From Chloroflexota bacterium (GTDB lineage Bacteria; Chloroflexota; Dormibacteria; Dormibacterales; Dormibacteraceae): DNA of 64,000 nt. The notes beneath the pieces are model-generated. The model was not told the origin of the DNA. It ran no database searches and saw only the letters and a program-made list of their open reading frames with translations. The stretch covers positions 1-64,000 of the forward strand of contig VBGR01000043.1 of NCBI GenBank assembly GCA_005880695.1. Reading direction: 5' to 3'. This document shows, piece after piece, positions 32,306 to 40,861 of this stretch. A program made the position numbers and the translations under genes. Positions within the stretch are counted from its first letter, which is position 1. Each line of letters opens with the position of its first letter.

Positions 32306-32824
32306 CTAAAAAAACTCGCCCCAGAACCTGCGGACCCGATCAACGCGGGTCGGGACGGGCCCCCGCGGGGCCCCCGCGACCTCCACGGGCGGCGCCGGTT
32401 CCTGCTCGTCGGGCACGCCCTCTGGAAAAACGCGGGTCGTCCCATGGTGCACGCCGCCCTCCTGGACGATCAGCGCGGCGGCCGTGGCGTCGCCCTCCAG
32501 GCGACCGCTGGACGTGATCTTGAGACGGCCGAACGCGGTCACGTTGCCGTGCACAGCACCGGAGATGGTGATGTCGTTGCCTTTAATGGTCGCATTGACC
32601 TGTGACCCGACGCCGATCAAAAGGTCGCCGGCGCATTCGATCCGACCTTCGAAATCACCCAGGACCTGGCCCTCCCCAGTGATGATCCAGCGCCCGCTGA
32701 AGGAGTCGTCCCGCGCCAGAACACTGACGCTCGGGTCGATGTCTAAAAGGCGAGGACCGAGACCCTCTTGGACGTCCGCCGCCGATTGCACGCGCAGTTT
32801 TGACGCATCAGTTCCGGTGCTCAT
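32306..32824 (-). CDS. Bactofilin-type polymer-forming cytoskeletal protein
   Basis: Bactofilin domain protein of 172 residues. Bactofilins form beta-helical filaments at the membrane and guide cell-shape and envelope enzymes. The domain (about residues 42-135) shows regular repeats such as GQVLGDFEGRIECAGDLLIG and ISGAVHGNVTAFGRLKIT, flanked by disordered Pro/Glu/Arg-rich ends. Its ATG overlaps the stop of the second transporter permease gene (ATGA), so it is translated as the last gene of a BmpA-type ABC transporter operon, an unexpected partner. Confidence 0.85.
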   Translation of the reverse strand: MSTGTDASKLRVQSAADVQEGLGPRLLDIDPSVSVLARDDSFSGRWIITGEGQVLGDFEGRIECAGDLLIGVGSQVNATIKGNDITISGAVHGNVTAFGRLKITSSGRLEGDATAAALIVQEGGVHHGTTRVFPEGVPDEQEPAPPVEVAGAPRGPVPTRVDRVRRFWGEFF

Positions 32825-33756
32825 GTTTTCTTGTACGGCCTCCCCACCGCGGCCGGCGCAATCGCCCGCCCCATAGCCCCAGCGACGACGACGATGGTAA
32901 GAACATACGGCAACATGCCGAGAAATTGAAGAGGTACGTGCACCTGGAAGACACTTTGCAGCCTGCTGCCGAGCTGATCCGACCCCGTGAAAAGCAATGA
33001 CGCGAGGAACGCGCCGCCGGGTGTCCACTTGCCAAAGATCATCGCGGCAAGCGCGATGAAGCCGCGTCCACCTGTCATGTTCGGCAGGAAAGTTCCGATC
33101 TGCTGGAGGCTGAAATAGGCACCACCGAGGCCGGCCAGGGCGCCTGACGCGATGACGTTCACGTAGCGCACGAAGTAGACGTTGATACCTGCGGTCTCGG
33201 CCGCGCGCGGGTTCTCGCCGCAGGCTCGCGTGCGCAGCCCCCAGACGGTGTTGAAGAGGACGAAATGCACCACGAAGATGAGGACGAGCATGGCGTAGGT
33301 CACGAGCTGGTTCTGGAACAGGATCGGACCCAGAACCGGGATGCTCGAGAGCAGCGGCAGGTTCCAGTGCGGCAGCGTGCCTGGCCCGGCGGTGGTAGCG
33401 GTCTCCAGATAGGTCCGGTAGAAGACGCCGGTTACCCCCACCGCCAGGATGTTGATGACCGTCCCGCTCACGATCTGGTCCACCAGAAAGGAGACGGAGA
33501 GGACCGCGTGGAGGGTGGCGATCAGCATCCCGGAAACGATCGCGGCGAGCAGACCGAGCCAGAGGTTCTGCGTCAAGAAGGCCACGAAATAACCAATGAA
33601 GGCGCCCGTCAGCATGATGCCCTCGAGGGCTATGTTCACCACACCCGAGCGCTCGCACATCATGCCGCCGAGCGCGGCGAGCACGAGTGGCGTGGCCGTG
33701 ATCAGCATGATGCTGACCAGGCTGACCGGGTCCAGCTGTTGCAGGAAGGCGGTCAT
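32821..33756 (-). CDS. BmpA-type nucleoside/sugar ABC transporter permease 2
   Basis: Second integral membrane subunit of an ABC importer of the BmpA (purine nucleoside) or simple-sugar type, 311 residues with 8-9 helices. Family motifs include ERSGVVNIALEGIMLTGAF near the N-terminus (residues 35-53) and TRACGENPRAAETAGI (about 176-191), the cytoplasmic coupling region. The ATG at 33756 overlaps the stop of permease 1 by 4 bp. The frame is open further upstream, but that is a shadow of permease 1. Confidence 0.9.
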   Translation of the reverse strand: MTAFLQQLDPVSLVSIMLITATPLVLAALGGMMCERSGVVNIALEGIMLTGAFIGYFVAFLTQNLWLGLLAAIVSGMLIATLHAVLSVSFLVDQIVSGTVINILAVGVTGVFYRTYLETATTAGPGTLPHWNLPLLSSIPVLGPILFQNQLVTYAMLVLIFVVHFVLFNTVWGLRTRACGENPRAAETAGINVYFVRYVNVIASGALAGLGGAYFSLQQIGTFLPNMTGGRGFIALAAMIFGKWTPGGAFLASLLFTGSDQLGSRLQSVFQVHVPLQFLGMLPYVLTIVVVAGAMGRAIAPAAVGRPYKKT

Positions 33757-34865
33757 CCGACCGGTGTTTCGACCTCTCGCTGAGTGATCTGCACGGTCTC
33801 GACCGGCTGCTCTCGGAGCCGCAGCAGCCAGCGCACGATCGCCGGCGCCGCCACGAAGATGATCAGCGAGGCCTGCACTATCGAGATCAGGTCGGAGGAG
33901 ACCTGCGTCTCCAGCTGCATGAAGCCCGCCCCGTTGTGAAGCGCCCCAAAGAGCAGAGCGGCGGGGAGCACGCCCCACGGATTGCTGCGCGCCAGCAGCG
34001 CGATGGCGATGGCGTCGAACCCGTAGCCGGCCGCCACCGTATCGGTCATGTGGTGGCTCAACCCGAGCACTTGCACGATTCCCGCCGCGCCCGCCAGCGC
34101 TCCCGAGATACCCATCGTCAACACGATGGTTTGGGCCACCGAGATGCCCGCCGCACGCGCCGTGCCCTGGTTGAATCCGACCGCACGGAGGCGGAAGCCG
34201 ACGGTCGTCCGCTCGATCAGGAACCAGACCAGCGGCACCGCGATGAGCGCCAGCAAGAGGCCCAGATGGAGGCGGCTGCCGGGCACGATGATGGGCAGCA
34301 TCGCGCCCAGATCGACGTCGGGCGTGCGCGGCGTGGAGACGTTGGGCGCGACCATCACACCGGGCTTGCCGTTGGCGCCATCGATCAGGTAATTGGCGAC
34401 CAGGAACGCGACGTAGTTGAGCATGATGCTGGTGATCACCTCGTGTGCCCCGGTCCACGCTTTCAAGAACCCGGCGATCGCGGCCCAGGCAAACCCACCT
34501 GCCATGCCTGCGAGCAGCGCCGCCGGAATTTCGATGAACAAGGGCAAGCCGTGGATGCTGTAACCGACAAAGACACCGGTGAGGGCGCCGATGTAGAACT
34601 GCCCTTCGGCGCCGATGTTGAAGAGACCGGCCCGAAATCCGAGCGCCAGGCCCAGGCCGAGCAGCACGTAGGGGACGGTGCTGACAAGGGTTTCGGCAAA
34701 CGCGTTGCGGTTGGTGAAAGCTCCCGCAAAGAGCGCGCCGTAAGCCTGCAAGGGGTCGGCTCCGGCCGCGACTATCGCGAGTGCGCCGACGAGAAAACCG
34801 GCAACCACCGAGGCCAGCGGGACGAGGAGCGAGGAGACCAGCCAGCCGGCGCGAAACCGGCGCAT
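33753..34865 (-). CDS. BmpA-type nucleoside/sugar ABC transporter permease 1
   Basis: First permease subunit of the importer, 370 residues, about ten helices. It has FRAGLFNIGAEGQFYIGALTG in its usual place (about residues 77-97) and RAVGFNQGTARAAGIS as coupling loop, matching YufP/NupP-type proteins. It pairs with the second permease as a heterodimer. The ATG shares one base with the stop of the ATPase gene (TGATG), and its own stop overlaps the next start. Confidence 0.9.
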   Translation of the reverse strand: MRRFRAGWLVSSLLVPLASVVAGFLVGALAIVAAGADPLQAYGALFAGAFTNRNAFAETLVSTVPYVLLGLGLALGFRAGLFNIGAEGQFYIGALTGVFVGYSIHGLPLFIEIPAALLAGMAGGFAWAAIAGFLKAWTGAHEVITSIMLNYVAFLVANYLIDGANGKPGVMVAPNVSTPRTPDVDLGAMLPIIVPGSRLHLGLLLALIAVPLVWFLIERTTVGFRLRAVGFNQGTARAAGISVAQTIVLTMGISGALAGAAGIVQVLGLSHHMTDTVAAGYGFDAIAIALLARSNPWGVLPAALLFGALHNGAGFMQLETQVSSDLISIVQASLIIFVAAPAIVRWLLRLREQPVETVQITQREVETPVG

Positions 34866-36382
34866 CAGGCGGCGGCGCCGGCCATCAGAAGTCCGATGTG
34901 CTCGCGCTCGGCTTCGGCCGCATCCAGGACCGCTACGATCCGGCCCCGGTAGAGAACCGCAACGCGGTCCGCCAAGGAGAGAATCTCGTCGAGCTCCGAG
35001 GAGACCAGGAGCACCGCCAGGCCGGCGTCGCGCTCGGTGACGAGGCGCCGGTGGATGAACTCGATCGACCCGACGTCGACGCCGCGGGTCGGCTGGCTCG
35101 CCACCAAGACCTTGGGCGCCGTGCCCAGCTCACGCGCGACCACCAGCTTCTGCTGGTTGCCGCCGGAGAGCGAGCCGGCCGGATCGTCGACGCTCCGGAT
35201 TCGAATGTCGAAGGTCTCGACCAGCCGCTCCGCCGCTGACCGAATCGTGTTGAACTGCCGCACGAGCCAGCGCTCGTAAGGCGGCCGGTCGTAGTCACTG
35301 AGGATCAGGTTGTCGGCGATAGGGAGCTCGAGGATGATGCCCTGCCGCTGGCGGTCCGCCGGGATCAGCCCGACTCCGCGCCGCAGCCGGTCGCGGGTGG
35401 GCCGTCTGGTGATGTCCTTGCCTTCGAGCAGCACCTTGCCCGACCGCGCTGGTCGGAGCCCCACGATCGCCTCCACCAGCTCGTTCTGGCCATTTCCTTC
35501 GACGCCGGCGATCCCGAGGATCTCGCCCGCACGCACCGCGAGACCGACGTGGTCGACGGCGAGCTGGCGGCGATCGTCGTGTACGACCAGGTCGTCGACC
35601 CGCAACACCTCGGAGCCGGGCTTTGCGGGCTGCTTCTCGACTCGCAGCAGGACCGGCCGGCCGACCATCATCCTGGCCAGGTCGGCCGGCTTGGACTCCG
35701 CGGGTGTCGTCACACCGACAACCTGGCCGCGCCGCATGACGGTGATCTGGTCGGCGATCTCCATCACTTCGGCGAGCTTGTGGGTGATGAAAATGACCGC
35801 GTTGCCGGCCGCGGTCAGCGTGCGGACGATCTCGAACAGGCCCTCGATCTCCTGCGGCGTCAGCACCGCCGTGGGCTCGTCGAGGATGAGCAGGCGGGCG
35901 CCGCGGTAGAGGGCTTTCAGGATCTCCACGCGCTGCTGGACGCCAACCGAGAGGTCCTGGACCCGCTGCCGGGGATCGACCTCGAGCCCGTAGCGTGCCG
36001 AGAGGTCGTTCACCGTCCGATAGGAGCGGTCGAGGTTCACCACGCCCGCGCTGGCGATCTCGCGTCCCAGCACTATGTTCTCGGCGACGGTGAGCGGCGG
36101 GATCAGCATGAAGTGCTGGTGCACCATGCCGATGCCGAGCCGGATCGCGTCCTGAGGGCCGCCGATCTTGACCGGGTTGCCGTCGAAGTCGATCTCGCCA
36201 GAGTCTGGGCTGACGAGGCCGTAGACGACGTTCATGAGGGTCGACTTGCCGGCCCCGTTCTCGCCCAGCAGGGCGTGGACCTGGCCCCACTCGACGGCCA
36301 GGTCCACACCATCGTTGGCCCTCACATTTCCGAAGGCCTTGACGATGCCCCGGAGGTGAAGGGCCGTGCCCGAGGCGGTTAC
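34865..36382 (-). CDS. BmpA-type ABC transporter double ATPase subunit
   Basis: Fused two-domain ATPase (RbsA/NupO-like) that drives the importer, about 505 residues. Domain 1 has Walker [12 protein letters not shown] and signature [10 protein letters not shown]; domain 2 has a degenerate A-loop (GVEGNGQNE) and SLSGGNQQK, the usual asymmetric pattern. The expected N-terminus ([17 protein letters not shown]) has no ATG, GTG or TTG in reach: the first ordinary start, GTG at 36325, would remove the first strand. The coordinate given begins at the in-frame GTA abutting the bmpA stop and is a guess. Confidence 0.85.
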   Translation of the reverse strand, partial: VTASGTALHLRGIVKAFGNVRANDGVDLAVEWGQVHALLGENGAGKSTLMNVVYGLVSPDSGEIDFDGNPVKIGGPQDAIRLGIGMVHQHFMLIPPLTVAENIVLGREIASAGVVNLDRSYRTVNDLSARYGLEVDPRQRVQDLSVGVQQRVEILKALYRGARLLILDEPTAVLTPQEIEGLFEIVRTLTAAGNAVIFITHKLAEVMEIADQITVMRRGQVVGVTTPAESKPADLARMMVGRPVLLRVEKQPAKPGSEVLRVDDLVVHDDRRQLAVDHVGLAVRAGEILGIAGVEGNGQNELVEAIVGLRPARSGKVLLEGKDITRRPTRDRLRRGVGLIPADRQRQGIILELPIADNLILSDYDRPPYERWLVRQFNTIRSAAERLVETFDIRIRSVDDPAGSLSGGNQQKLVVARELGTAPKVLVASQPTRGVDVGSIEFIHRRLVTERDAGLAVLLVSSELDEILSLADRVAVLYRGRIVAVLDAAEAEREHIGLLMAGAAA

Positions 36383-37413
36383 GCGGTGACTCCAGTGCTC
36401 AGAGAACCGTCCTTGAGCTTGGTCATGATGTCCTTGATCTTGGCCTTCGAGCTGGCCGAAATCTTGGAGTCGAAGTCGTGATAGGGCCCCAACGCGACTC
36501 CGTTGTTCTTGAGGTTGTAGGAGACCGTCCCGGAAACCCAGGTGCCCTTGACGAGGTTCGTGATCGCCGTCTTCACGCCGTTGTGCACGAGCTTTTCCGC
36601 GCTGGTGATGAAGCAGCGCCGGAGCTCTGGGAAGAAGAGGTACTGGTCGACGTCGACGCCGACGCACATCTTGCCCTGCTCATTGGCCCCGATCAGCCCG
36701 CCGTTGCCGGTGTTGCCGCCAACGCCGAAGATGATGTCGGCGCCCTGGCCGATGAACGTGAGGGCCTGCTGCTTGCCCCAATCCGGGTCGTTGAAGTCCT
36801 TGGCCCCGCTCTCGGGTTGGTAGATGTGCAGGGGATGGACCTTGGGGTTCGTGAACTTGGCACCGTTCTCAAAGCCCTGCACGTAGTGGACCACTGGTGG
36901 AACCGACTCCAGCCCGGCGACTTCTCCGATCACGTTGGTCTTCGTCAGCAGCCCGGCCAGCGCGCCGGCCAGGAACCCAGGCTGGTCTTCGCTGAAGACC
37001 AACCCGGCGAGATTTGACGGGTAGGTCTTGTAGGTGTAGTCGACGATGGCGAACTTCACGCCAGGGTTGTCCTGGGCCGCCTTCAGCGTCGCGTCGCCCA
37101 GCTTGAAGCCGACGGTGACGATCATGTCGTACTTCTGGTCGAGGAAGGTCTGGATGTTCTTCGCGTAGTCGTCCTCGGAAGTCGATTCGATGACCGCGCC
37201 CTTGACGCAAAGGCTGGGGTCAGACTGAGCCGCCTTGAGACCGACATTGGCGTCGAAGTTGAACGACTTGTCGGACAGCTTGCCGATGTCGGTCACCTGG
37301 CCGACCTTGAAAGTTTTGGAGCAGCTGCTGCTGGTGCCACCGGTGGTCCCGCCGCAGGCCGCCACCATCAAAGCGGCCGCGACGAGGCCGCTTACGAATC
37401 GGATCCTTCCCAT
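36379..37413 (-). CDS. BmpA/Med family substrate-binding lipoprotein
   Basis: Periplasmic-type binding protein for purine nucleosides or related compounds, anchored as a lipoprotein (lipobox Cys20 in LMVAACGG). The 344-residue protein shows the family start FKVGQVTDIGKLSDKSFN (residues about 36-53) and VGGNTGNGGLIGANE. GGAGG at 37422-37426 lies 8 nt before the ATG, a clear Shine-Dalgarno. It heads the transporter operon, 40 bp after the PrpD-like gene. Its ligand could be nucleosides, autoinducer-like sugars or another small molecule. Confidence 0.9.
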   Translation of the reverse strand: MGRIRFVSGLVAAALMVAACGGTTGGTSSSCSKTFKVGQVTDIGKLSDKSFNFDANVGLKAAQSDPSLCVKGAVIESTSEDDYAKNIQTFLDQKYDMIVTVGFKLGDATLKAAQDNPGVKFAIVDYTYKTYPSNLAGLVFSEDQPGFLAGALAGLLTKTNVIGEVAGLESVPPVVHYVQGFENGAKFTNPKVHPLHIYQPESGAKDFNDPDWGKQQALTFIGQGADIIFGVGGNTGNGGLIGANEQGKMCVGVDVDQYLFFPELRRCFITSAEKLVHNGVKTAITNLVKGTWVSGTVSYNLKNNGVALGPYHDFDSKISASSKAKIKDIMTKLKDGSLSTGVTA

Positions 37414-37453
37414 GCTTTCTTCCTCCCGAGTGAACGTTTGATTGCCCCGGAGT

Positions 37454-38650
37454 CTAAGGCCCCACGGGCAGCACCCGGCGCAGGAATCCGGCCGCTTCCG
37501 GCCAGTCGAGCGCGAGCACCTCTTCGGCCAGCTCCCCGCAGCAGTCGGCCACCTTCGCTTTCAGATCGTCGCCTGTCGCGGGCCGGCCGGGAGCGCCCGG
37601 CGGGAGGTCGACCCGAGCCACTCGCGTCGCCACGGGAGTCTTGATCTCGACCTCACAGTGGCCGTCCAGGAGGCCCGAGCCGCCAGGCCGGGCCTCGGCC
37701 TCGACCAGCTCCAGGAGCCGCTGGGCCTGAGGCCGGGCGACGCAGTCGTCGCTGAAGCTCGCAAAGCCGACCGGGTGGTCGAGCAGAGCGGCCGCCAGGC
37801 CGTATTCGAGGCTGAACTTCCCCTCCAGGCCGGTCTTCGGGCGGTGCCGGTTGAGCGGCTGCAGGCTGGCCTCAGGCGTGCGCACCTTGATCGCCTCGAC
37901 CGTCTCCGGATCCACTCTCAGGGTGGCCGCCGCGGCGATCGGCCGCTGCAGCGCGTAGCAGCACGGGTAGAGCTTGACAGCCAAACCGCCGGGCACAGCC
38001 GGTCCGGCAGCCTCGGTCTCGACCCGGCGGAGGCTGCCCCCGAGGAGTTCGATCCAGTCGTCCAAGGCGGCCGGGTCGGCGGTCGCCCCGGCCCGCGCGA
38101 GCCGCGCCGCCCGGACGCCTGCGGAAACGGCGAAGCCGACCTGGAGCGGCTTCGCCATCGTGCCGAAGGCCCGCTGCACCCCGCCTGCCGCCGGCACGGC
38201 CAGAGCTAGCGCCCGCGCCAGCGCTTGGGCATCCAGGCCGAAGGCGAGGCCGGCCGCCACCGCCGCCGCCGGTGCGCCCGCCGCACAGGTCGCGTGCCAG
38301 CCCCGCCGGTAGTGCTCCCAGCCAAGGGCAGTGCCCAGCCTCGCCATCACCCCGGCGCCGGCCAGATAGGCCTCGGCGCCACCGCCGGCGGTGAGGGCAG
38401 CCACGAGGCAGACAACCGAGATATGCGCGGTCGATTCCAGGTGGAGGTCGTCGTAGTCGAGTGCGTGGCCGGCGGCCGCCCAGTGAGTGGCCTCACCGTC
38501 AGCTGCCGCGATGCGCGTCACGGCTTCGCCCCGACCGGCCACTGCGACCGCCACCGTGTCGACGAGGGAGCGGTGCGCCAGAGCCAGGTCGTCCTCGGTT
38601 GGTTCGAACCCGGCTGCCCAGGCCGCCAGCCGGTCAGCGCTCGTTCGGAT
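37454..38650 (-). CDS. MmgE/PrpD family protein
   Basis: Member of the 2-methylcitrate dehydratase / cis-aconitate decarboxylase fold family. About 398 residues. Conserved elements are the N-terminal helix ADRLAAWAAGFEP followed by SLVDTVAVAVAG, the HALDYDDLH segment, the GWHATCAAGAPAAAVAAG region and KLYPCCYALQRPI. The substrate is undetermined. The conserved N-terminus begins inside the 3-prime end of the upstream nucleotidyltransferase gene, yet no ATG, GTG or TTG is found there; an ATC at 38650 or a GTG at 38554 are the nearest options. The 5-prime coordinate is therefore uncertain. Confidence 0.75.
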   Translation of the reverse strand: MRTSADRLAAWAAGFEPTEDDLALAHRSLVDTVAVAVAGRGEAVTRIAAADGEATHWAAAGHALDYDDLHLESTAHISVVCLVAALTAGGGAEAYLAGAGVMARLGTALGWEHYRRGWHATCAAGAPAAAVAAGLAFGLDAQALARALALAVPAAGGVQRAFGTMAKPLQVGFAVSAGVRAARLARAGATADPAALDDWIELLGGSLRRVETEAAGPAVPGGLAVKLYPCCYALQRPIAAAATLRVDPETVEAIKVRTPEASLQPLNRHRPKTGLEGKFSLEYGLAAALLDHPVGFASFSDDCVARPQAQRLLELVEAEARPGGSGLLDGHCEVEIKTPVATRVARVDLPPGAPGRPATGDDLKAKVADCCGELAEEVLALDWPEAAGFLRRVLPVGP

Positions 38651-39992
38651 GGGCCCTAAGGTACTCCAGCAGTGCCTCTCGTTCGGGAGGCAGCTGGCCG
38701 TCCAGCACCAGCTCCTGGAGCCGGCTCTTGACGCGGCCCACGTCCTTGCCGGGCGGCAGCTTGAGCTCATGCATGATGTCCTCGCCGCTTATCGGCAGGC
38801 TGAAACGGCTCGGCTTCTCGGCCAGGACCTCGCGCAGCCGGTTTTCCAGCTCGTCGATCTTCGCGGGGTCCGGGAAGGCCGAAGCCCTGATATCGGCCCG
38901 GGCCAGGTCGAGCAGTCGCCAGACGTCGTCGCCGGCATCGCGAGCGAGCTTGCGGACGGCTCCGTCGCCCCACTCCTCACGCTGGTAGAACGCCGGGCGG
39001 AGGTGCAGCTCGACCAGGCGGGCTACCCGATCCCCCACCTCCTTCGAGAAACGGAGCCGCGCCAGTGCCTCGCGGGCGAGCCCAGCGCCTACCTTGTCGT
39101 GGCCGAGGAAGTAGCCGTCGGGCGTGGCGGTGACCGGCTTGCCCACGTCGTGGAAGAGCGCGGCGAGCCGGGTCAGCAGGTCGGGCGGCGCCAGCGCCAA
39201 GGCCTCCAGCGTGTGCTCGTAGACGTCGAACCGGTGCCAGCCGCCCTGCTGCACACCGTGGCACCTCCAGACCTCGGGCAGCACCATCTCGAGGAGGCCC
39301 CCCTCGTCCAAGAGCTGGAGGGCGAGCTTCGGCCGTTCCGAGAGCAGCATCTTGCGCAGCTCGTCAGCGGTCCGCTCAACGGAGAGGACAGGCGGCCGCA
39401 GGCGCTCGCGCGCCTTGCGCATGGCGGGCAGCAGGTCAGGGGCCAGCTCGAAACCGAGCTGGGCCGCCAGCCGTGCGGCGCGGAGCATGCGCAAGGGATC
39501 GTCTGCGAAGGTGGCTTCGGGTTCGCGCGGGGTTCGCAGCACTCTGGCCTCGAGGTCACGAAGCCCCGTCCCAAGCCGGTCTTCGACCTGGCCCTGGAAG
39601 TCCATCAGCAGCGTGTTGACGGTGAAATCCCGGCGGCGGAGGTCCTCGTCGAGAGTCGCCGGCGTCACGTCAGGCTTGCGGGAGTCGGGCGCGTAGCTCT
39701 CGGCGCGAGTCGAGGCGAACTCGATCAGCCGACCCTGCCAGTTCACCTGGGCGGTGCCGAAGCGCTCGAAGAGCACTGGCGGCGGGGCTCCCGCCAGCTC
39801 CGCGAACGCCTGGGCGAGCTCGGTTCCCTTCTCGCCGGCGACCACGATGTCGAGGTCCGGGTGGTCACGCCCGAGGAGGCGGTCGCGGACGTAACCGCCC
39901 ACGGCCCAGGCCTGGGCGCCGACCTTGCCGGCGGCCTGCTCGAGAAGTGGAAAGGCGGGATCGAGCTCGTCTAGAGGTTTTCGCGCGCCCAC
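38634..39992 (-). CDS. CCA tRNA nucleotidyltransferase / poly(A) polymerase family protein with HD domain
   Basis: Class II nucleotidyltransferase that adds or repairs the 3-prime CCA of tRNAs. 452 residues from a GTG at 39992. The head domain has VGGYVRDRLLG (31-41) and the metal-binding pair in DLDIVV (Asp46, Asp48), then the RRRDFTVN motif and neck motif DPLRMLRAARLAAQLGF (about residues 160-176). An HD domain follows (LFHDVGKP). It overlaps the ROK gene stop by 22 bp. At least one tRNA here, tRNA-Arg at 61142, lacks an encoded CCA and would need this enzyme. Confidence 0.88.
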   Translation of the reverse strand: MGARKPLDELDPAFPLLEQAAGKVGAQAWAVGGYVRDRLLGRDHPDLDIVVAGEKGTELAQAFAELAGAPPPVLFERFGTAQVNWQGRLIEFASTRAESYAPDSRKPDVTPATLDEDLRRRDFTVNTLLMDFQGQVEDRLGTGLRDLEARVLRTPREPEATFADDPLRMLRAARLAAQLGFELAPDLLPAMRKARERLRPPVLSVERTADELRKMLLSERPKLALQLLDEGGLLEMVLPEVWRCHGVQQGGWHRFDVYEHTLEALALAPPDLLTRLAALFHDVGKPVTATPDGYFLGHDKVGAGLAREALARLRFSKEVGDRVARLVELHLRPAFYQREEWGDGAVRKLARDAGDDVWRLLDLARADIRASAFPDPAKIDELENRLREVLAEKPSRFSLPISGEDIMHELKLPPGKDVGRVKSRLQELVLDGQLPPEREALLEYLRAHPNER

Positions 39993-40849
39993 TCGACCGC
40001 CCCCACCAGGCCGACCCGCTGGCCCAGGCGGGCGCGAACTACTTTTGGCCGCCGGTAGGGCTTGACAAATGGCGACTCCTTGAGCGGGGCGACAAGATCC
40101 GGCAGCACCAAGCGCCAGCTCTTGGTCAGGCCTCCGCCGATCACGATCACGTCCGGGTCGAGGAGATTGGCCAGGTTGACGAGCGCCACACCCATCGTCC
40201 GGGCGGCTCCGGCGACCTGAGCCCGGGCTTGACGGTCGCCCTGCGCCGCGGCCTGGAAAACCTCGACTGCCGGCCGGCCCGTCGTCCGCTCGATCCCCGA
40301 ACCGGCGGCCACCGCCTCCAGGCAGCCGTGCTGCCCGCAGCCGCAGAGGGGCCCGTCCGGGACCACTATCGTGTGGCCGAGCTCGCCGGCTGTCCCGTGG
40401 CTGCCGCTGTAGAGCCGGCCCTCGATGATGATCCCGCTGCCGATCCCGGTGCTCCAGGTGATGTAGACCAGGTTGCGGACCCCCCGCCCGGCGCCCCGGC
40501 GATGTTCGCCGAGCGCCGCCAGGTTGGCGTCGTTCTCGAGGTACACCGGCGCTTCGATGCGGGCCGCCAGCATCGGCCCGAGCGGCAGGTTCTCCTTCCA
40601 GAACCCGAGGTTGGGCGGATTCAGCAGCATGCCGCGGGTCGGATCGCACGGCCCGGGAGCGCCGATCCCGACCCCGTCGAGGCGCCGCCCGTGGGTCAGG
40701 CGGTCGAACGCGCGGGCGCACCATTCCACGAATTCCTCAGGTCGCTTGAAGTTGTGCGTCTGCGTGCGCAGGCCGGCTTCGATCCGGCAGTCGGAACGTG
40801 CCACCGCCACCCGCACCTGGGTGCCGCCAAGGTCGATGCCGCCAAGCAT
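39971..40849 (-). CDS. ROK family sugar kinase (glucokinase-like)
   Basis: ATP-dependent sugar kinase of the ROK family, 292 residues, cytosolic. It has the phosphate-1 motif GGIDLGGTQVRVAV, the sugar-contact ENDANLAALGE with the catalytic Asp, the ROK signature ending GHTIV, and the zinc site CGCGQHGCLE. Glucose is the commonest substrate for such proteins, but N-acetyl sugars are possible. It lies 12 bp after ftsH and overlaps the nucleotidyltransferase gene. Confidence 0.88.
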   Translation of the reverse strand: MLGGIDLGGTQVRVAVARSDCRIEAGLRTQTHNFKRPEEFVEWCARAFDRLTHGRRLDGVGIGAPGPCDPTRGMLLNPPNLGFWKENLPLGPMLAARIEAPVYLENDANLAALGEHRRGAGRGVRNLVYITWSTGIGSGIIIEGRLYSGSHGTAGELGHTIVVPDGPLCGCGQHGCLEAVAAGSGIERTTGRPAVEVFQAAAQGDRQARAQVAGAARTMGVALVNLANLLDPDVIVIGGGLTKSWRLVLPDLVAPLKESPFVKPYRRPKVVRARLGQRVGLVGAVEWARENL

Positions 40850-40861
40850 GGCGGGCTAAGG

